Under the pieces are notes generated by a model. The model made no database searches and was not told where the DNA came from. It saw only the letters and a program-made list of their open reading frames with translations. Shown piece after piece: positions 52,244-60,220 of a stretch of 64,000 nt of DNA. The stretch covers positions 558,001 through 622,000 of the forward strand of contig CP074573.1 in assembly GCA_018394295.1 (NCBI GenBank), given 5' to 3'. Position 1 is the stretch's first letter. Each line of letters starts with the position of its first letter. The translations under genes were made by a program, and so were the position numbers. The DNA is from Mycoplasmatota bacterium. Its GTDB lineage: Bacteria > Bacillota_I > Bacilli_A > Haloplasmatales > Haloplasmataceae.

Positions 52244-53195
52244 TGTTGGTTCTGTTAGTACCAATATCGTTTTAGTAAATGAAAATAAAGAAATCATTGA
52301 AAAATTATATCTACGGACGATGGGAAACCCCATCAAGGTCTTAAAAGAAGGTTTAAACAATATAAGAGAACAATATGCTGATGATATTCAGATTATGGGA
52401 GTTGGAACCACTGGAAGTGGGCGTACTTTGGCAAGTTTTATGGTAGGTGGTGATGTTGTTAAAAATGAGATTACATCCCATGCAGTTGCGAGTTCAACCT
52501 ATGTACCTGATGTAAAGACAATTTTAGAGATTGGTGGACAAGATTCAAAAATCATTATTTTAAGAAATCATGTTGTTTGTGATTTTGCGATGAATACGGT
52601 ATGTGCAGCTGGTACTGGTTCTTTTTTAGACCGACAAGCAGCACGTTTAGGTGTTCCAATTGAAGCATTTGGAGATTTGGCTTTAAAGTCACAGACACCT
52701 GTAAGAATCGCTGGAAGATGCGCTGTGTTTGCCGAATCAGATATGATTCATAAACAACAACTTGGTTATAGTCAAGAAGATATTATTAATGGGTTGTGTG
52801 AAGCATTAGTTCGTAATTATTTAAATAATGTTGGAAAAGGGAAGGAAATTTTATCTCCTGTTGTGTTTCAAGGTGGGGTAGCAGCGAATAAAGGTATCAA
52901 AAAAGCTTTTGAAAGGGCATTAGGATGCGAAGTTTATGTTCCTGAACATTATAATGTTATGGGGGCACTAGGTGCTGCGATTTTAGCTCAAAGGGAAGCT
53001 CAAAGAAAACATCAAACTAACTTTTTAGGTTTTGATATCGCTGATATCGATTTTCAGGTAAAAGGATTTGAATGTCAACATTGCCCAAATGCTTGTGAGG
53101 TAGTAGGAATCTATAAAGATGATTTATTAGCAGCAAGATGGGGAGATAAATGTGGACGATGGACAAATATAAATTTAGAAAGTCCAGTGGCTTAA
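52215..53195 (+). CDS. BadF/BadG/BcrA/BcrD-type ATPase activase
   Basis: A 326-residue ASKHA ATPase of the acyl-CoA dehydratase activase family. FLGIDVGSVSTNIVLVN is the phosphate-1 loop. GVGTTGSGRTLASFMVGGD, ILEIGGQDSKII and NTVCAAGTGSFLDRQAARLG follow. The Cys of NTVCAAG and of AGRCAVFAESD are those that hold the bridging [4Fe-4S] cluster between two subunits. The last about 45 residues add CQHCPNACEV and DKCGRW, a possible extra metal site beyond the usual activase end. The family uses ATP to push a low-potential electron to its partner. Here the partner should be the two DUF2229 proteins. AAAGGAGAG precedes ATG 52215. Confidence 0.88.
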   Translation: MKEKVFLGIDVGSVSTNIVLVNENKEIIEKLYLRTMGNPIKVLKEGLNNIREQYADDIQIMGVGTTGSGRTLASFMVGGDVVKNEITSHAVASSTYVPDVKTILEIGGQDSKIIILRNHVVCDFAMNTVCAAGTGSFLDRQAARLGVPIEAFGDLALKSQTPVRIAGRCAVFAESDMIHKQQLGYSQEDIINGLCEALVRNYLNNVGKGKEILSPVVFQGGVAANKGIKKAFERALGCEVYVPEHYNVMGALGAAILAQREAQRKHQTNFLGFDIADIDFQVKGFECQHCPNACEVVGIYKDDLLAARWGDKCGRWTNINLESPVA

Positions 53196-53251
53196 ATCGA
53201 GTGAAATAACATAATATTAATGTATTTATTTGGATAAATTGAATTTGAATA

Positions 53252-53280
53252 TTGAAATTATAATTCTTTTCTTTTATAAT
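53252..53280 (+). promoter_or_regulatory. Sigma-A type promoter
   Basis: TTGAAA (53252-53257), 17 bp, TATAAT (53275-53280), 36 bp before the membrane protein at 53317. Confidence 0.8.
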
Positions 53281-53316
53281 TATAGTTAAATAAATAAGGT
53301 TATTTGGGAGTTTATT

Positions 53317-53709
53317 ATGTTATTTAAATCAAAATTAAGAAAAATCCTTAAAAACGAAATACATAGTTTAATTGCTTTTTCATTTATACTTATACTGGGG
53401 AAATCTTTAATATGCTGGTACATCATTGAAAGTATTTTTTTTCATTATAATCCAACGCTAATATGGAACTTATTAGGAATATTCATTGTTTATTTTATAT
53501 TCGGTGTTATAGGATATAAAAAAGCAAAAATAATAAAAAAATTAAAATGGTCACTTTTAAATTTTGAAGATTTTCCGCATGAAGTTCATAATATATTAAA
53601 AAATCGTAAAGCAACCTTAAAATCTTCAAATGGGTATATCAGTTTATATTCACTATATGATGAAGCGTTACAATTATTTCATCATTCAGAATTAAAGAAA
53701 TGTGCTTAA
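53317..53709 (+). CDS. Small two-helix membrane protein, unknown function
   Basis: A 130-residue basic protein with two hydrophobic helices (about residues 18-40 and 47-68), a short Lys-rich loop and a cytoplasmic tail of about 60 residues. TTGGGAG precedes ATG 53317 and a near-consensus promoter lies upstream, with a terminator after it, so it is a monocistronic unit set between the activase and hyp-like genes. I recognise no family. Confidence 0.65.
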   Translation: MLFKSKLRKILKNEIHSLIAFSFILILGKSLICWYIIESIFFHYNPTLIWNLLGIFIVYFIFGVIGYKKAKIIKKLKWSLLNFEDFPHEVHNILKNRKATLKSSNGYISLYSLYDEALQLFHHSELKKCA

Positions 53710-53717
53710 ATTATCAA

Positions 53718-53750
53718 AAAGAGTTTACAGATTATGTAAATTCTTTTTTA
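53718..53750 (+). terminator. Intrinsic terminator after the small membrane protein
   Basis: AAAGAGTTTACA (53718-53729) pairs with TGTAAATTCTTT (53735-53746) with one G-U pair, followed by Ts. Confidence 0.8.
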
Positions 53751-53815
53751 TTTTGTAATAATAGAAAAAAATTTTAAGTATATATAATTAAGAATAATTT
53801 ATGAGGTGAATGATT

Positions 53816-54058
53816 ATGCAAGATATCTTATTTAAAAAAATCGCTGACACCTTATTTGAAATGTGTAAAGAAAATCAAATAGGGGTAATTACCTATTTTG
53901 AAGTAGAAATTCAAGTCAATTCACAAGTGAATAAACAGAGTTTACTTAATTATTTAATTGAAGAAATTCCTGAATTAGTAAATTATAATACAAAAATAAA
54001 GATTAATGAAAGTAAATTTAATGTACAAACAGTAATGAAAACTGTTGAGGGTGTTTAA
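53816..54058 (+). CDS. Small protein, possibly a degenerate HypA-like protein
   Basis: An 80-residue protein. MQDILFKKIADTLFEMCKEN is a helix followed by a strand IGVITYFEVEIQVNS, then a helix and strand, an order like that of HypA, the nickel chaperone for hydrogenase. The N-terminal His-Glu and the CxxC zinc pair of HypA are absent, so nickel or zinc binding in the usual way is unlikely. The link to HypA rests mainly on its position two genes before hypD. GAGGTG fits ATG 53816. The stop is one base from the next start. Confidence 0.35.
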   Translation: MQDILFKKIADTLFEMCKENQIGVITYFEVEIQVNSQVNKQSLLNYLIEEIPELVNYNTKIKINESKFNVQTVMKTVEGV

Positions 54059-54059
54059 G

Positions 54060-54344
54060 ATGAAACGGTATGTGCTTAAAATTTATGGGGTGGATCAAAG
54101 AGATAGCTTTAGTCAATTGATTTATCAACAAGCAATAAAAAATCAGTTAAAAGGGTTTGTGAAAATATGTAGTGGTTATGTCCTTTTGGATTGTGAAGGG
54201 GATAAAAAGAATATCTGTTCATTTTTAATAGAAGTAATAAAGAAGCCAATGCTTTTAGTTAAGATTGAAAAGGTGAAGGCATTTTTACTAGTCCCTTATC
54301 ACTATACGAAATTTACGATGATTGATCGTAAGAAGAATAAATGA
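54060..54344 (+). CDS. Acylphosphatase-like small protein resembling the HypF N-terminus
   Basis: A 94-residue protein. The run KRYVLKIYGVDQRDSFSQLI then LKGFVKICSGYVLLDCEG and FLIEVIKKP follows the pattern of the acylphosphatase domain at the start of HypF (IxGxVQGVGFRP, LxGWVxN, GVxIxxEG). The catalytic Arg of GFRP and Asn of WVxN appear lost, so it is probably inactive as an acylphosphatase and may be a binding module. The rest of HypF is missing. GAGGGTG overlaps the previous gene's end and fits ATG 54060. hypD follows 31 bp later. Confidence 0.5.
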   Translation: MKRYVLKIYGVDQRDSFSQLIYQQAIKNQLKGFVKICSGYVLLDCEGDKKNICSFLIEVIKKPMLLVKIEKVKAFLLVPYHYTKFTMIDRKKNK

Positions 54345-54375
54345 TTTGGTGATAAATTAGAAAAGGATGATTTTG

Positions 54376-55431
54376 ATGGATGAAAGGAAACTGATTGATT
54401 ATATTAATCAAAATGTGAAGCGTAAAATAAATATAATGGATGTATGTGGAAAGCACACAAATGTGATTAAAAGAATAGACTTAGAGTCTGTCTTATCAGA
54501 TAAGATTAATCTTGTCTCAGGTCCTGGATGTCCTATTTGCATCACTAGTTCACAAATAGTAGATTTAGCTATTTCACTAGCTAAAAGTAAAAAAACAATC
54601 GTTACTTATGAAGATATGTTAAAAGTAAGAGGGAGTAAAAATAGTTTAAATGATTTATTACTAGATGGATACAAAATAAAATTGATTAAATCACCACTGG
54701 ATTTATTTTTATTCATTGAACAAAATAAAAAGGATGAGATTGTTTTTTTAGGTGTTGGTTTTGAAACAATTGTACCTGTTTTATCATCTGTTGTGAAGAC
54801 AATGAAAAGGTTAAAGATAGACAATGTATCTTTTCTATTATCTATAAAACGGATGGAACCCATTATAAGAAAACTATTAGTAGAAAATAAAAAAATAGAT
54901 GGGATAATTGCTCCTGGTCATGTGGCATCAGTTACTGGTAGTGATTATTTTAAATTTATAACAGATCATTTTTCTTTATCATGTGCTATCTGTGGGTTTA
55001 AAGCACATGATATTTTATCAGCAATTTATTTTCTTATAAGACATGTTGATAAACCAAGTTTTATCAATTTGTATAGTCATTTTGTCCGTCCTTTAGGAAA
55101 TAAAAAAGCATTAAATTTAATCAATCAGGTATTTGATATTAGGGATTCTTATTGTTTTGGGTTGGGGAATGTTTATCAATCAAGTTATCAATTAAAAGAA
55201 GAATTTAGTGCTTATAATGCTTTCAAAAAATACAAATTACGACTTCTTAATAAAAATGAAGAAATTAAAGAATGTTTATGCAAGCAGGTAATATTAGGTT
55301 TTAAAAAGCCAACCGACTGTCGTTCATATCAATCAGAATGTAACCCTACGAATCCAATAGGTTCTTGTATGGTATCATCTAATGGAACCTGTTTAGCGTA
55401 TTTTAATTATAGAAAGCGTCGTAAAAAGTAG
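54376..55431 (+). CDS. hypD: HypD, hydrogenase maturation protein
   Basis: A 351-residue HypD. The first Cys lies in MDVCGKHTNVIKR, the Cys pair in GPGCPICITS, then VFLGVGFETIVPV and APGHVASVTGSDYF. The C-terminal 4Fe-4S site is intact: DCRSYQSEC then GSCMVSSNGTCLAYF. In known systems HypD with HypC assembles Fe(CN)2CO for [NiFe]-hydrogenase. Here no HypC, HypE, HypB or hydrogenase subunit is in the window, and the two genes before it are only degenerate relatives of hyp genes. AAGGATG precedes ATG 54376. It may serve an unlinked hydrogenase or have a different role. Confidence 0.88.
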   Translation: MDERKLIDYINQNVKRKINIMDVCGKHTNVIKRIDLESVLSDKINLVSGPGCPICITSSQIVDLAISLAKSKKTIVTYEDMLKVRGSKNSLNDLLLDGYKIKLIKSPLDLFLFIEQNKKDEIVFLGVGFETIVPVLSSVVKTMKRLKIDNVSFLLSIKRMEPIIRKLLVENKKIDGIIAPGHVASVTGSDYFKFITDHFSLSCAICGFKAHDILSAIYFLIRHVDKPSFINLYSHFVRPLGNKKALNLINQVFDIRDSYCFGLGNVYQSSYQLKEEFSAYNAFKKYKLRLLNKNEEIKECLCKQVILGFKKPTDCRSYQSECNPTNPIGSCMVSSNGTCLAYFNYRKRRKK

Positions 55432-55526
55432 ATTAGATTTTACTTGTATATATAGGGAAATGGAAATATTTGTCTATAAATATTATAAAAAAATATTGTG
55501 GTTTAAGACAGTATTTAATAGGTTTA

Positions 55527-55535
55527 TGGTATAAT
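55527..55535 (+). promoter_or_regulatory. Extended -10 promoter of the glmS transcript
   Basis: TGGTATAAT is a perfect extended -10 (TGnTATAAT). No good -35 is seen, as is usual for this class. It lies about 65 bp before the ribozyme. Confidence 0.65.
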
Positions 55536-55599
55536 AGTAGTCACATGTATTATTATTTATAATAAAATATATGTGTAGTATTTGTTGGCACAACTTAGA

Positions 55600-55775
55600 T
55601 AAGAGAAAAGCGCCTGGACTTAATATTTTAAGTTGACGAGGAGAAGGTTATCGAAAGATTCGGCGGATGCCTTCTAGTGTCCATCTACGCTAAAAGTTAT
55701 TTTCAAAACCATTTGGTAACAAATGAGACAAAAAAGTAGCAGGATGAAGTTGTGTCACACACATTAAATAAATAA
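55600..55775 (+). ncRNA. glmS ribozyme (glucosamine-6-phosphate-activated)
   Basis: The region just before glmS carries the ribozyme core: GCGCC at 55610-55614 following AGAAAA, so self-cleavage is expected between 55609 and 55610. Then GACGAGG and GGTTATCGAAAG-ATTCGGCGGATGCC come in the conserved order, and the less conserved P3/P4 domain runs to about 55775. High glucosamine-6-phosphate triggers cleavage and mRNA decay, so this RNA gives product feedback on the enzyme encoded next to it. The ends are approximate. The rest of the 55432-55794 gap holds only the promoter. Confidence 0.92.
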
Positions 55776-55794
55776 TTGGAAGGAGCGATTTTTT

Positions 55795-57576
55795 GTGTGT
55801 GGAATTGTAGGATATATCGGTAAAAAAGATGTGAAAAACATCTTACTTACGGGTCTACAAACATTAGAATACCGTGGTTATGATTCTGCGGGACTTGCTT
55901 TATATACGGATGAGGGGATTGCTGTGTATAAAGAAAAAGGAAGAATTGAGCAGTTACGTCAGATTGTTGGAAGTGAAGTAGCTTTTTTAGGGATAGGTCA
56001 TACCCGTTGGGCAACCCATGGGGTACCGAATCAAGTGAATTCTCATCCACATCAAAGTTTAGATGGCAGATTTGTTTTGGTTCATAATGGTGTTATAGAA
56101 AATGATGATGAATTAAGAGAGAAATATTTTGTTGGTCATCCTTTTAGAAGTGAGACTGATACAGAAGTAATTGTTGAATTACTCAGTTATTATGTTAGAA
56201 AATATCAGGTAGTTGATGTTGCATTAAGACATTTAATGAATCAGTTACATGGATCCTATGCATTAGCTATTATAGATAATGATGATCCTGATACTTTTTA
56301 TGTAGTTAAAAATAAATCACCTTTATTAATTGGTAAAGGTGAGGGATTTAATATGGTAGGATCTGATGCAATTGCGATGTTAAAGGAGACTAACCTATTT
56401 TATGAATTAGACGATTTAGAGTATGCGAAAATTACAAGAGATAAGATTGAAATATATGAGATTACTGGTGCGCTTATAGAAAGGGAACCATTTGAAACGA
56501 AGTTAGATGCAAATGATATTGAAAAAGGAACCTATTCTCATTTTATGTTAAAAGAAATTGATGAACAACCTTTTGTATTAAGACGTATTATTAAAGAATA
56601 TGAAAAAGATGAAAAGTTATTTATTGATGAATGTATTATTAATGAGGTCAGAAATGCTGATCGTTTATATATTATCGCAGCGGGAACAAGTTTTCATGCC
56701 GGATTAATTGGCAAGCAATTATTTGAAACATTAGCGCAAATTCCAGTTGAAGTTCATATTTCAAGTGAATTTGTTTATAATATGCCTTTAATTAGTCAAA
56801 ATCCATTGTTTATATTTATTTCTCAATCAGGTGAGACAGCGGATAGTAGAGCATCACTTGTTAGAATAAAAGCAATGGGTTATAAATCATTAGCGATTAC
56901 AAATGTTGAAGGTTCAACATTGTATCGTGAGACAGATTATCAATTATTATTGCATGCAGGACCAGAAATTGCGGTAGCTTCAACAAAAGCTTATTCAGCT
57001 CAAATCGCGGTGTTATCTATTTTAGCGTACTTAGTAGCTGATGAGAAAAAATTTGATTTAAAACATGAATTATCATTAGTTGCTAATGTGATTGAAACCT
57101 TATGTGATGATAAAGAATTATTTGATAATCTTGCGAAAGAGTTATTTACGAAAAGAAATTGTTTCTATATTGGTAGAACAATGGATTATTATGTAGCCCT
57201 TGAAGCAGCATTAAAATTAAAAGAGATTTCTTATATTCAAACAGAAGGATTCGCATCAGGTGAATTAAAACATGGGACAATCGCCTTAATTGAAGAAGAT
57301 ACACCGGTTATCGCAATCATCTCACAAGAAAATACGAATTTAAATACACGTTCAAATATTAAGGAAGTCAAAGCAAGAGGTGCGAAAACCTTAATGATTT
57401 CATTAAAATCAATGAGTGCTGAAAAAGACCAAATCGTTATCGATGATGTCTATCCATTATTAACACCACTTGTGACGATTATTCCAACACAATTATTAGC
57501 ATACTATGCAGCACTTCATAGATATCTTGATATTGATAAACCAAGAAATTTGGCTAAGAGTGTTACCGTAGAGTAG
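55795..57576 (+). CDS. glmS: Glutamine--fructose-6-phosphate aminotransferase
   Basis: A 593-residue GlmS that makes glucosamine-6-phosphate from fructose-6-phosphate and glutamine, the entry step to peptidoglycan and amino sugars. The start is GTG 55795, and the next codon is Cys, the glutaminase nucleophile (CGIVGYIG). The N-terminal domain has GHTRWATHG and VHNGVIEN. Two SIS domains follow, with AAGTSFHAGL, FISQSGETADS, ASTKAYSAQ and QTEGFASGELKHG, and the C-terminus ends PRNLAKSVTVE. The length is full. It is controlled by the ribozyme directly upstream. A terminator follows that is repeated 5.8 kb downstream. Confidence 0.97.
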   Translation: MCGIVGYIGKKDVKNILLTGLQTLEYRGYDSAGLALYTDEGIAVYKEKGRIEQLRQIVGSEVAFLGIGHTRWATHGVPNQVNSHPHQSLDGRFVLVHNGVIENDDELREKYFVGHPFRSETDTEVIVELLSYYVRKYQVVDVALRHLMNQLHGSYALAIIDNDDPDTFYVVKNKSPLLIGKGEGFNMVGSDAIAMLKETNLFYELDDLEYAKITRDKIEIYEITGALIEREPFETKLDANDIEKGTYSHFMLKEIDEQPFVLRRIIKEYEKDEKLFIDECIINEVRNADRLYIIAAGTSFHAGLIGKQLFETLAQIPVEVHISSEFVYNMPLISQNPLFIFISQSGETADSRASLVRIKAMGYKSLAITNVEGSTLYRETDYQLLLHAGPEIAVASTKAYSAQIAVLSILAYLVADEKKFDLKHELSLVANVIETLCDDKELFDNLAKELFTKRNCFYIGRTMDYYVALEAALKLKEISYIQTEGFASGELKHGTIALIEEDTPVIAIISQENTNLNTRSNIKEVKARGAKTLMISLKSMSAEKDQIVIDDVYPLLTPLVTIIPTQLLAYYAALHRYLDIDKPRNLAKSVTVE

Positions 57577-57629
57577 AATAGTTTAATATTAGTTTTGAGT
57601 TGTAAGTTTATAAAAAAGATTAGACAAAA

Positions 57630-57676
57630 TGATTAAAATCACCTAAAGAGTAAATTATATTTTTAGGTGATTTTTT
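57630..57676 (+). terminator. glmS terminator, left copy of a duplicated terminator
   Basis: AAAATCACCTAAA (57635-57647) pairs with the region ending in TAGGTGATTTTTT (57664-57676). The 19-bp left part TGATTAAAATCACCTAAAG and the 13-bp right part recur in the same orientation at 63470-63517. Confidence 0.88.
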
Positions 57677-57729
57677 CATATAATATAACTTATTATTTAT
57701 TTCCATTATTTAAACGAGGTGAGTTATTA

Positions 57730-58732
57730 TGGCAAAGAGGAAAAGAATAGTAAATATTGAAAAGTTTATACACGAAGGTAGAGGTCATGGTATTCTTGAA
57801 TGGAGAAGAAATATTTACTGATTCTACTCATGTTAAAGCGAATGGCAATAAGATAAAATTTGATGAAGTAATGGTTTAAGTACTCCATGAGAAAAAACAA
57901 TCATTTGAGGATGAGATAAATCTCCAGCGAGAAAAATTAGGTAAAAAAAGAAAATTAGTATTAAAGAATAAAAAAGAGGGCAAAAAGATTAAGGTTAGTC
58001 GAACTGATCCAGAATCGGGATATTATTATCATGATGAAAAAGAAAAGGGATTTAAGTATTGCTATCATCGAACTGTTGATGGTAGACATAATATCATCAT
58101 CGATACCTATGTAACTCATGGTAATGTACACGACAGTGTTCTATTAATTGATAGACTGAAATATATAGAAGAAAATGTCTTTAATTTTAATCAAATAGTT
58201 TTAGATTCAGGATACTTTAATTATGATATTATGAAATATTTAGAAGATAATGACAAGTTTAGTGTTATAGCTTACCGGAGATATCCTAGAAACAAAGATA
58301 TTTATCCCAAAAGTAAGTTTATTTGGGATGTAGAAAAAATAGTTATATTTGTCCTAAGGGCTACGCTAAAGAGCAAAAACAGTAAATAAACAAGGTTATG
58401 TAGAATACCATTCAGATAAAAATAATTGTAAGAATTGTCCTTTAAAGAAGGAATGTATAGGAAAAAAATATAAGAAACGTGTCATTAGAAGACACATCTA
58501 TGAAGACTATAGAAAAAGAAACCGTGAAAGAAGATTAAGTCCTCAAGGTAAAGGATTATATAGACGTCGAGCATGTACGGTTGAAAGGTCTTTCCCGGAT
58601 TCTAAACAAAATCACGCATACCATTATGCTTATTTTCGAGGTTTAGCAAAGAACCAAGACTGGGCATGGCTACTTAGTTCTGCTCAGAATATGAAAAAGA
58701 TAGCCCTTCTAGATTCAAGAAGGATATTTTAA
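57730..58732 (+). mobile_element. IS1182-type transposase relic
   Basis: A decayed DDE transposase of the IS1182 group. The pieces read in order: FTDSTHVKAN (first Asp), KYCYHRTVDGRHNIIIDTYV, VLDSGYFN (second Asp), CPLKKEC, and CTVERSFPDSKQNHAYH (catalytic Glu) followed by YFRGLAKNQDWA. Damage includes loss of most of the N-terminal domain near 57790, a TAA at 57877-57879, and two apparent one-base losses in A-runs near 58345 and 58377. An ATG at 57730 with GAGGTG starts a short open frame that may be the original N-terminus. No terminal inverted repeats were recognised. It cannot make an active protein. Confidence 0.8.
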
Positions 58733-58778
58733 TACTAGTGAAAAGTTATTTTCTTAAAATAAGTTTGAAAAATCAATT

Positions 58779-58822
58779 AAAAAGGTGAAATTCTTTTATT
58801 AAATGAAAGTTTCACCTTTTTT
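58779..58822 (+). terminator. Terminator-like hairpin after the IS relic
   Basis: AAAAAGGTGAAA (58779-58790) pairs with TTTCACCTTTTT (58810-58821). Confidence 0.75.
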
Positions 58823-58889
58823 AATATGTTAATTCAATAGACTTTGTCTACACTTTGAAGTAGCTAGTTATCTGGCTACTTTAAATTTA

Positions 58890-59087
58890 TTATTCAATTA
58901 TTGTTCCTGAATCGTTTATATTAAAATAATATCCTCCATTTTCCTTCCATGGAAACAAGATAACGGAGTGCAAGGTCTAATTCCTCCCCCAGTCTGTCCC
59001 GTGTATATATATCCTCTTGCTTTTTCGTGCTACCTTTATCGCCTGTCCGAAAGTCATGAAGTCAAAAACTTCTGTCGGTTTTCTCAT
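58890..59087 (-). pseudogene. Small minus-strand gene interrupted by an amber codon
   Basis: On the minus strand an ATG at 59087 with GGGTGAT seven bases upstream opens a 65-residue frame. MRKPTEVFDFMTFGQAIKVA is its start, and GGYYFNINDSGTIIE its end before TAA at 58890. A single TAG at codon 37 (58977-58979) breaks it. The MTFGQAIxxA segment recalls small phage DUF2829-type proteins, but the match is short. Both halves keep coding character, so the stop may be recent or an error. Confidence 0.4.
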
Positions 59088-59256
59088 AAATATATCACCC
59101 TATTACATTGTACAGCTCACTTTCCTTTATTTAAATGAATACACATATCATATACATGACCTAAATATAGCAAAATATTTACAAAAAGTTTCTTGCGATT
59201 ATTCGGCTAGCCGTATATAATTATGATGAAAGAGTGTAGAGAGGACGGATTAGCTT

Positions 59257-59430
59257 ATGGATTACATTTCTGTTCAAGAAGCTGCTATAAAATGGGGCAT
59301 CTCTGAAAGGCGTATACAAAAGCTCTGTGAAGAAAATAGGATATCAGGTGTTGTTCGATTTAGCCGTATGTGGCTTATTCCTAAAGATGCAAAAAAGCCT
59401 GTTGATGGGCGAAAGAAAACAAAAGATTAA
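59257..59430 (+). CDS. Small helix-turn-helix DNA-binding protein (excisionase-like)
   Basis: A 57-residue protein too short for usual gene finders. MDYISVQEAAIKWGISERRI is a MerR/excisionase-type helix-turn-helix, followed by CEENRISGVVRFSRMWLIPK, the wing and strand that read DNA, and a basic tail. Closely similar short proteins occur on clostridial mobile elements. It lies 12 bp before the BcrR-like regulator and has its own start after GAGAGGACGG. It may be a remnant of the element that brought in the cassette. Confidence 0.75.
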   Translation: MDYISVQEAAIKWGISERRIQKLCEENRISGVVRFSRMWLIPKDAKKPVDGRKKTKD

Positions 59431-59442
59431 CGGGAGGATTAT

Positions 59443-60057
59443 ATGGAATTTTGTGAGAAACTACAGCAGTTTAGAAAACAAAAGGATATGACACAGAAAC
59501 AGCTTGCTGAACAACTATTTGTTTCCAGAACTGCCATTTCCAAATGGGAAAGCGGTAAAGGCTACCCGAATATTGAATCGCTAAAAAGCATATCGAAACT
59601 TTTTTCAGTATCTATTGATGATTTGCTATCAGGCGAAGAACTAATCAACCTCGCAGCATCTGAAAACCGTTCCAATATGGGCGAGGTGTTAAGCTTGATT
59701 TATGGTATACTTGATTTGATGGCTATTGTGTTTATCTTCCTGCCCTTTTATGGTCAACTAGACGGTGAATTTATTCGTTCGGTGACGCTATTTGCGTATC
59801 ATGATGTTTCTGCAATGACCCGCACATTATATTTTGCATTGTTAATTATGATGTCGGTATTGGGGATAGCAGAACTAATCATACAATTTTTTGAGAACGA
59901 AAAAGGCTTAAACATCAGCAAAACCTGTTCTGTAATTTTACATGCTTTAGCGATAATGTTGTTTGTGCTGACCCGTCAGCCCTATGTAACCTCGTTCCTT
60001 TTTATGTTTTTTATGATAAAAATTGTACTTCTGATAAAGAGCAGCAAAATAAAGTGA
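59443..60057 (+). CDS. BcrR-like membrane-bound XRE-family regulator
   Basis: A 204-residue one-component regulator. Residues 1-65 are an XRE/Cro helix-turn-helix (QKDMTQKQLAEQLFVSRTAI then SKWESGKGYPNIESL). Residues about 80-204 hold four membrane helices. This size and build match BcrR of Enterococcus, which senses bacitracin in the membrane and turns on bcrABD. A bcrAB-like pair follows at once, and a GACA-N7-TGTC repeat lies between. GGGAGG precedes ATG 59443. Its G+C content is higher than that of genes outside the accessory region, so it is probably acquired, perhaps from a clostridium or enterococcus. Confidence 0.85.
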   Translation: MEFCEKLQQFRKQKDMTQKQLAEQLFVSRTAISKWESGKGYPNIESLKSISKLFSVSIDDLLSGEELINLAASENRSNMGEVLSLIYGILDLMAIVFIFLPFYGQLDGEFIRSVTLFAYHDVSAMTRTLYFALLIMMSVLGIAELIIQFFENEKGLNISKTCSVILHALAIMLFVLTRQPYVTSFLFMFFMIKIVLLIKSSKIK

Positions 60058-60081
60058 AAAAGTTCATAAACACCTTGAAAA

Positions 60082-60116
60082 CAGGCCTCTGACACGAAAA
60101 GTGTCGGGGCTTTTTT
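60082..60116 (+). promoter_or_regulatory. Terminator of the regulator gene and/or BcrR-type operator
   Basis: GCCTCTGACAC at 60084-60094 and GTGTCGGGGC form a stem followed by six Ts, a good terminator. Its core GACACGAAAAGTGTC (60091-60105) is also exactly GACA-N7-TGTC, the repeat I recall as the BcrR operator. One element may do both jobs. Confidence 0.7.
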
Positions 60117-60220
60117 CTGTTGTGACGATAAGTTTCTTGATTATTTCCGCTTTTGGCTTAACAATAACACTGTGGTTGTAAGCAGATGGCAACCAGCAAA
60201 AAACGAAAGGAAAGATTTAT

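Larger units (their letters stand above)
58733..59256. other. Intergenic region after the IS relic
   Basis: It holds a terminator at 58779-58822, a short stem-loop near 58857-58881 (AAGTAGC with GCTACTT), and a small minus-strand pseudogene at 58890-59087. A plus-strand open frame at 59017-59220 begins with TTG, has no ribosome binding site and lies opposite the pseudogene, so I do not call it. Base composition becomes more G+C-rich from about 58.9 kb. Confidence 0.5.

Noticed and set aside
59017-59220. Plus-strand TTG frame of 67 codons
   Set aside because: It has no ribosome binding site and lies partly opposite a better supported minus-strand frame.
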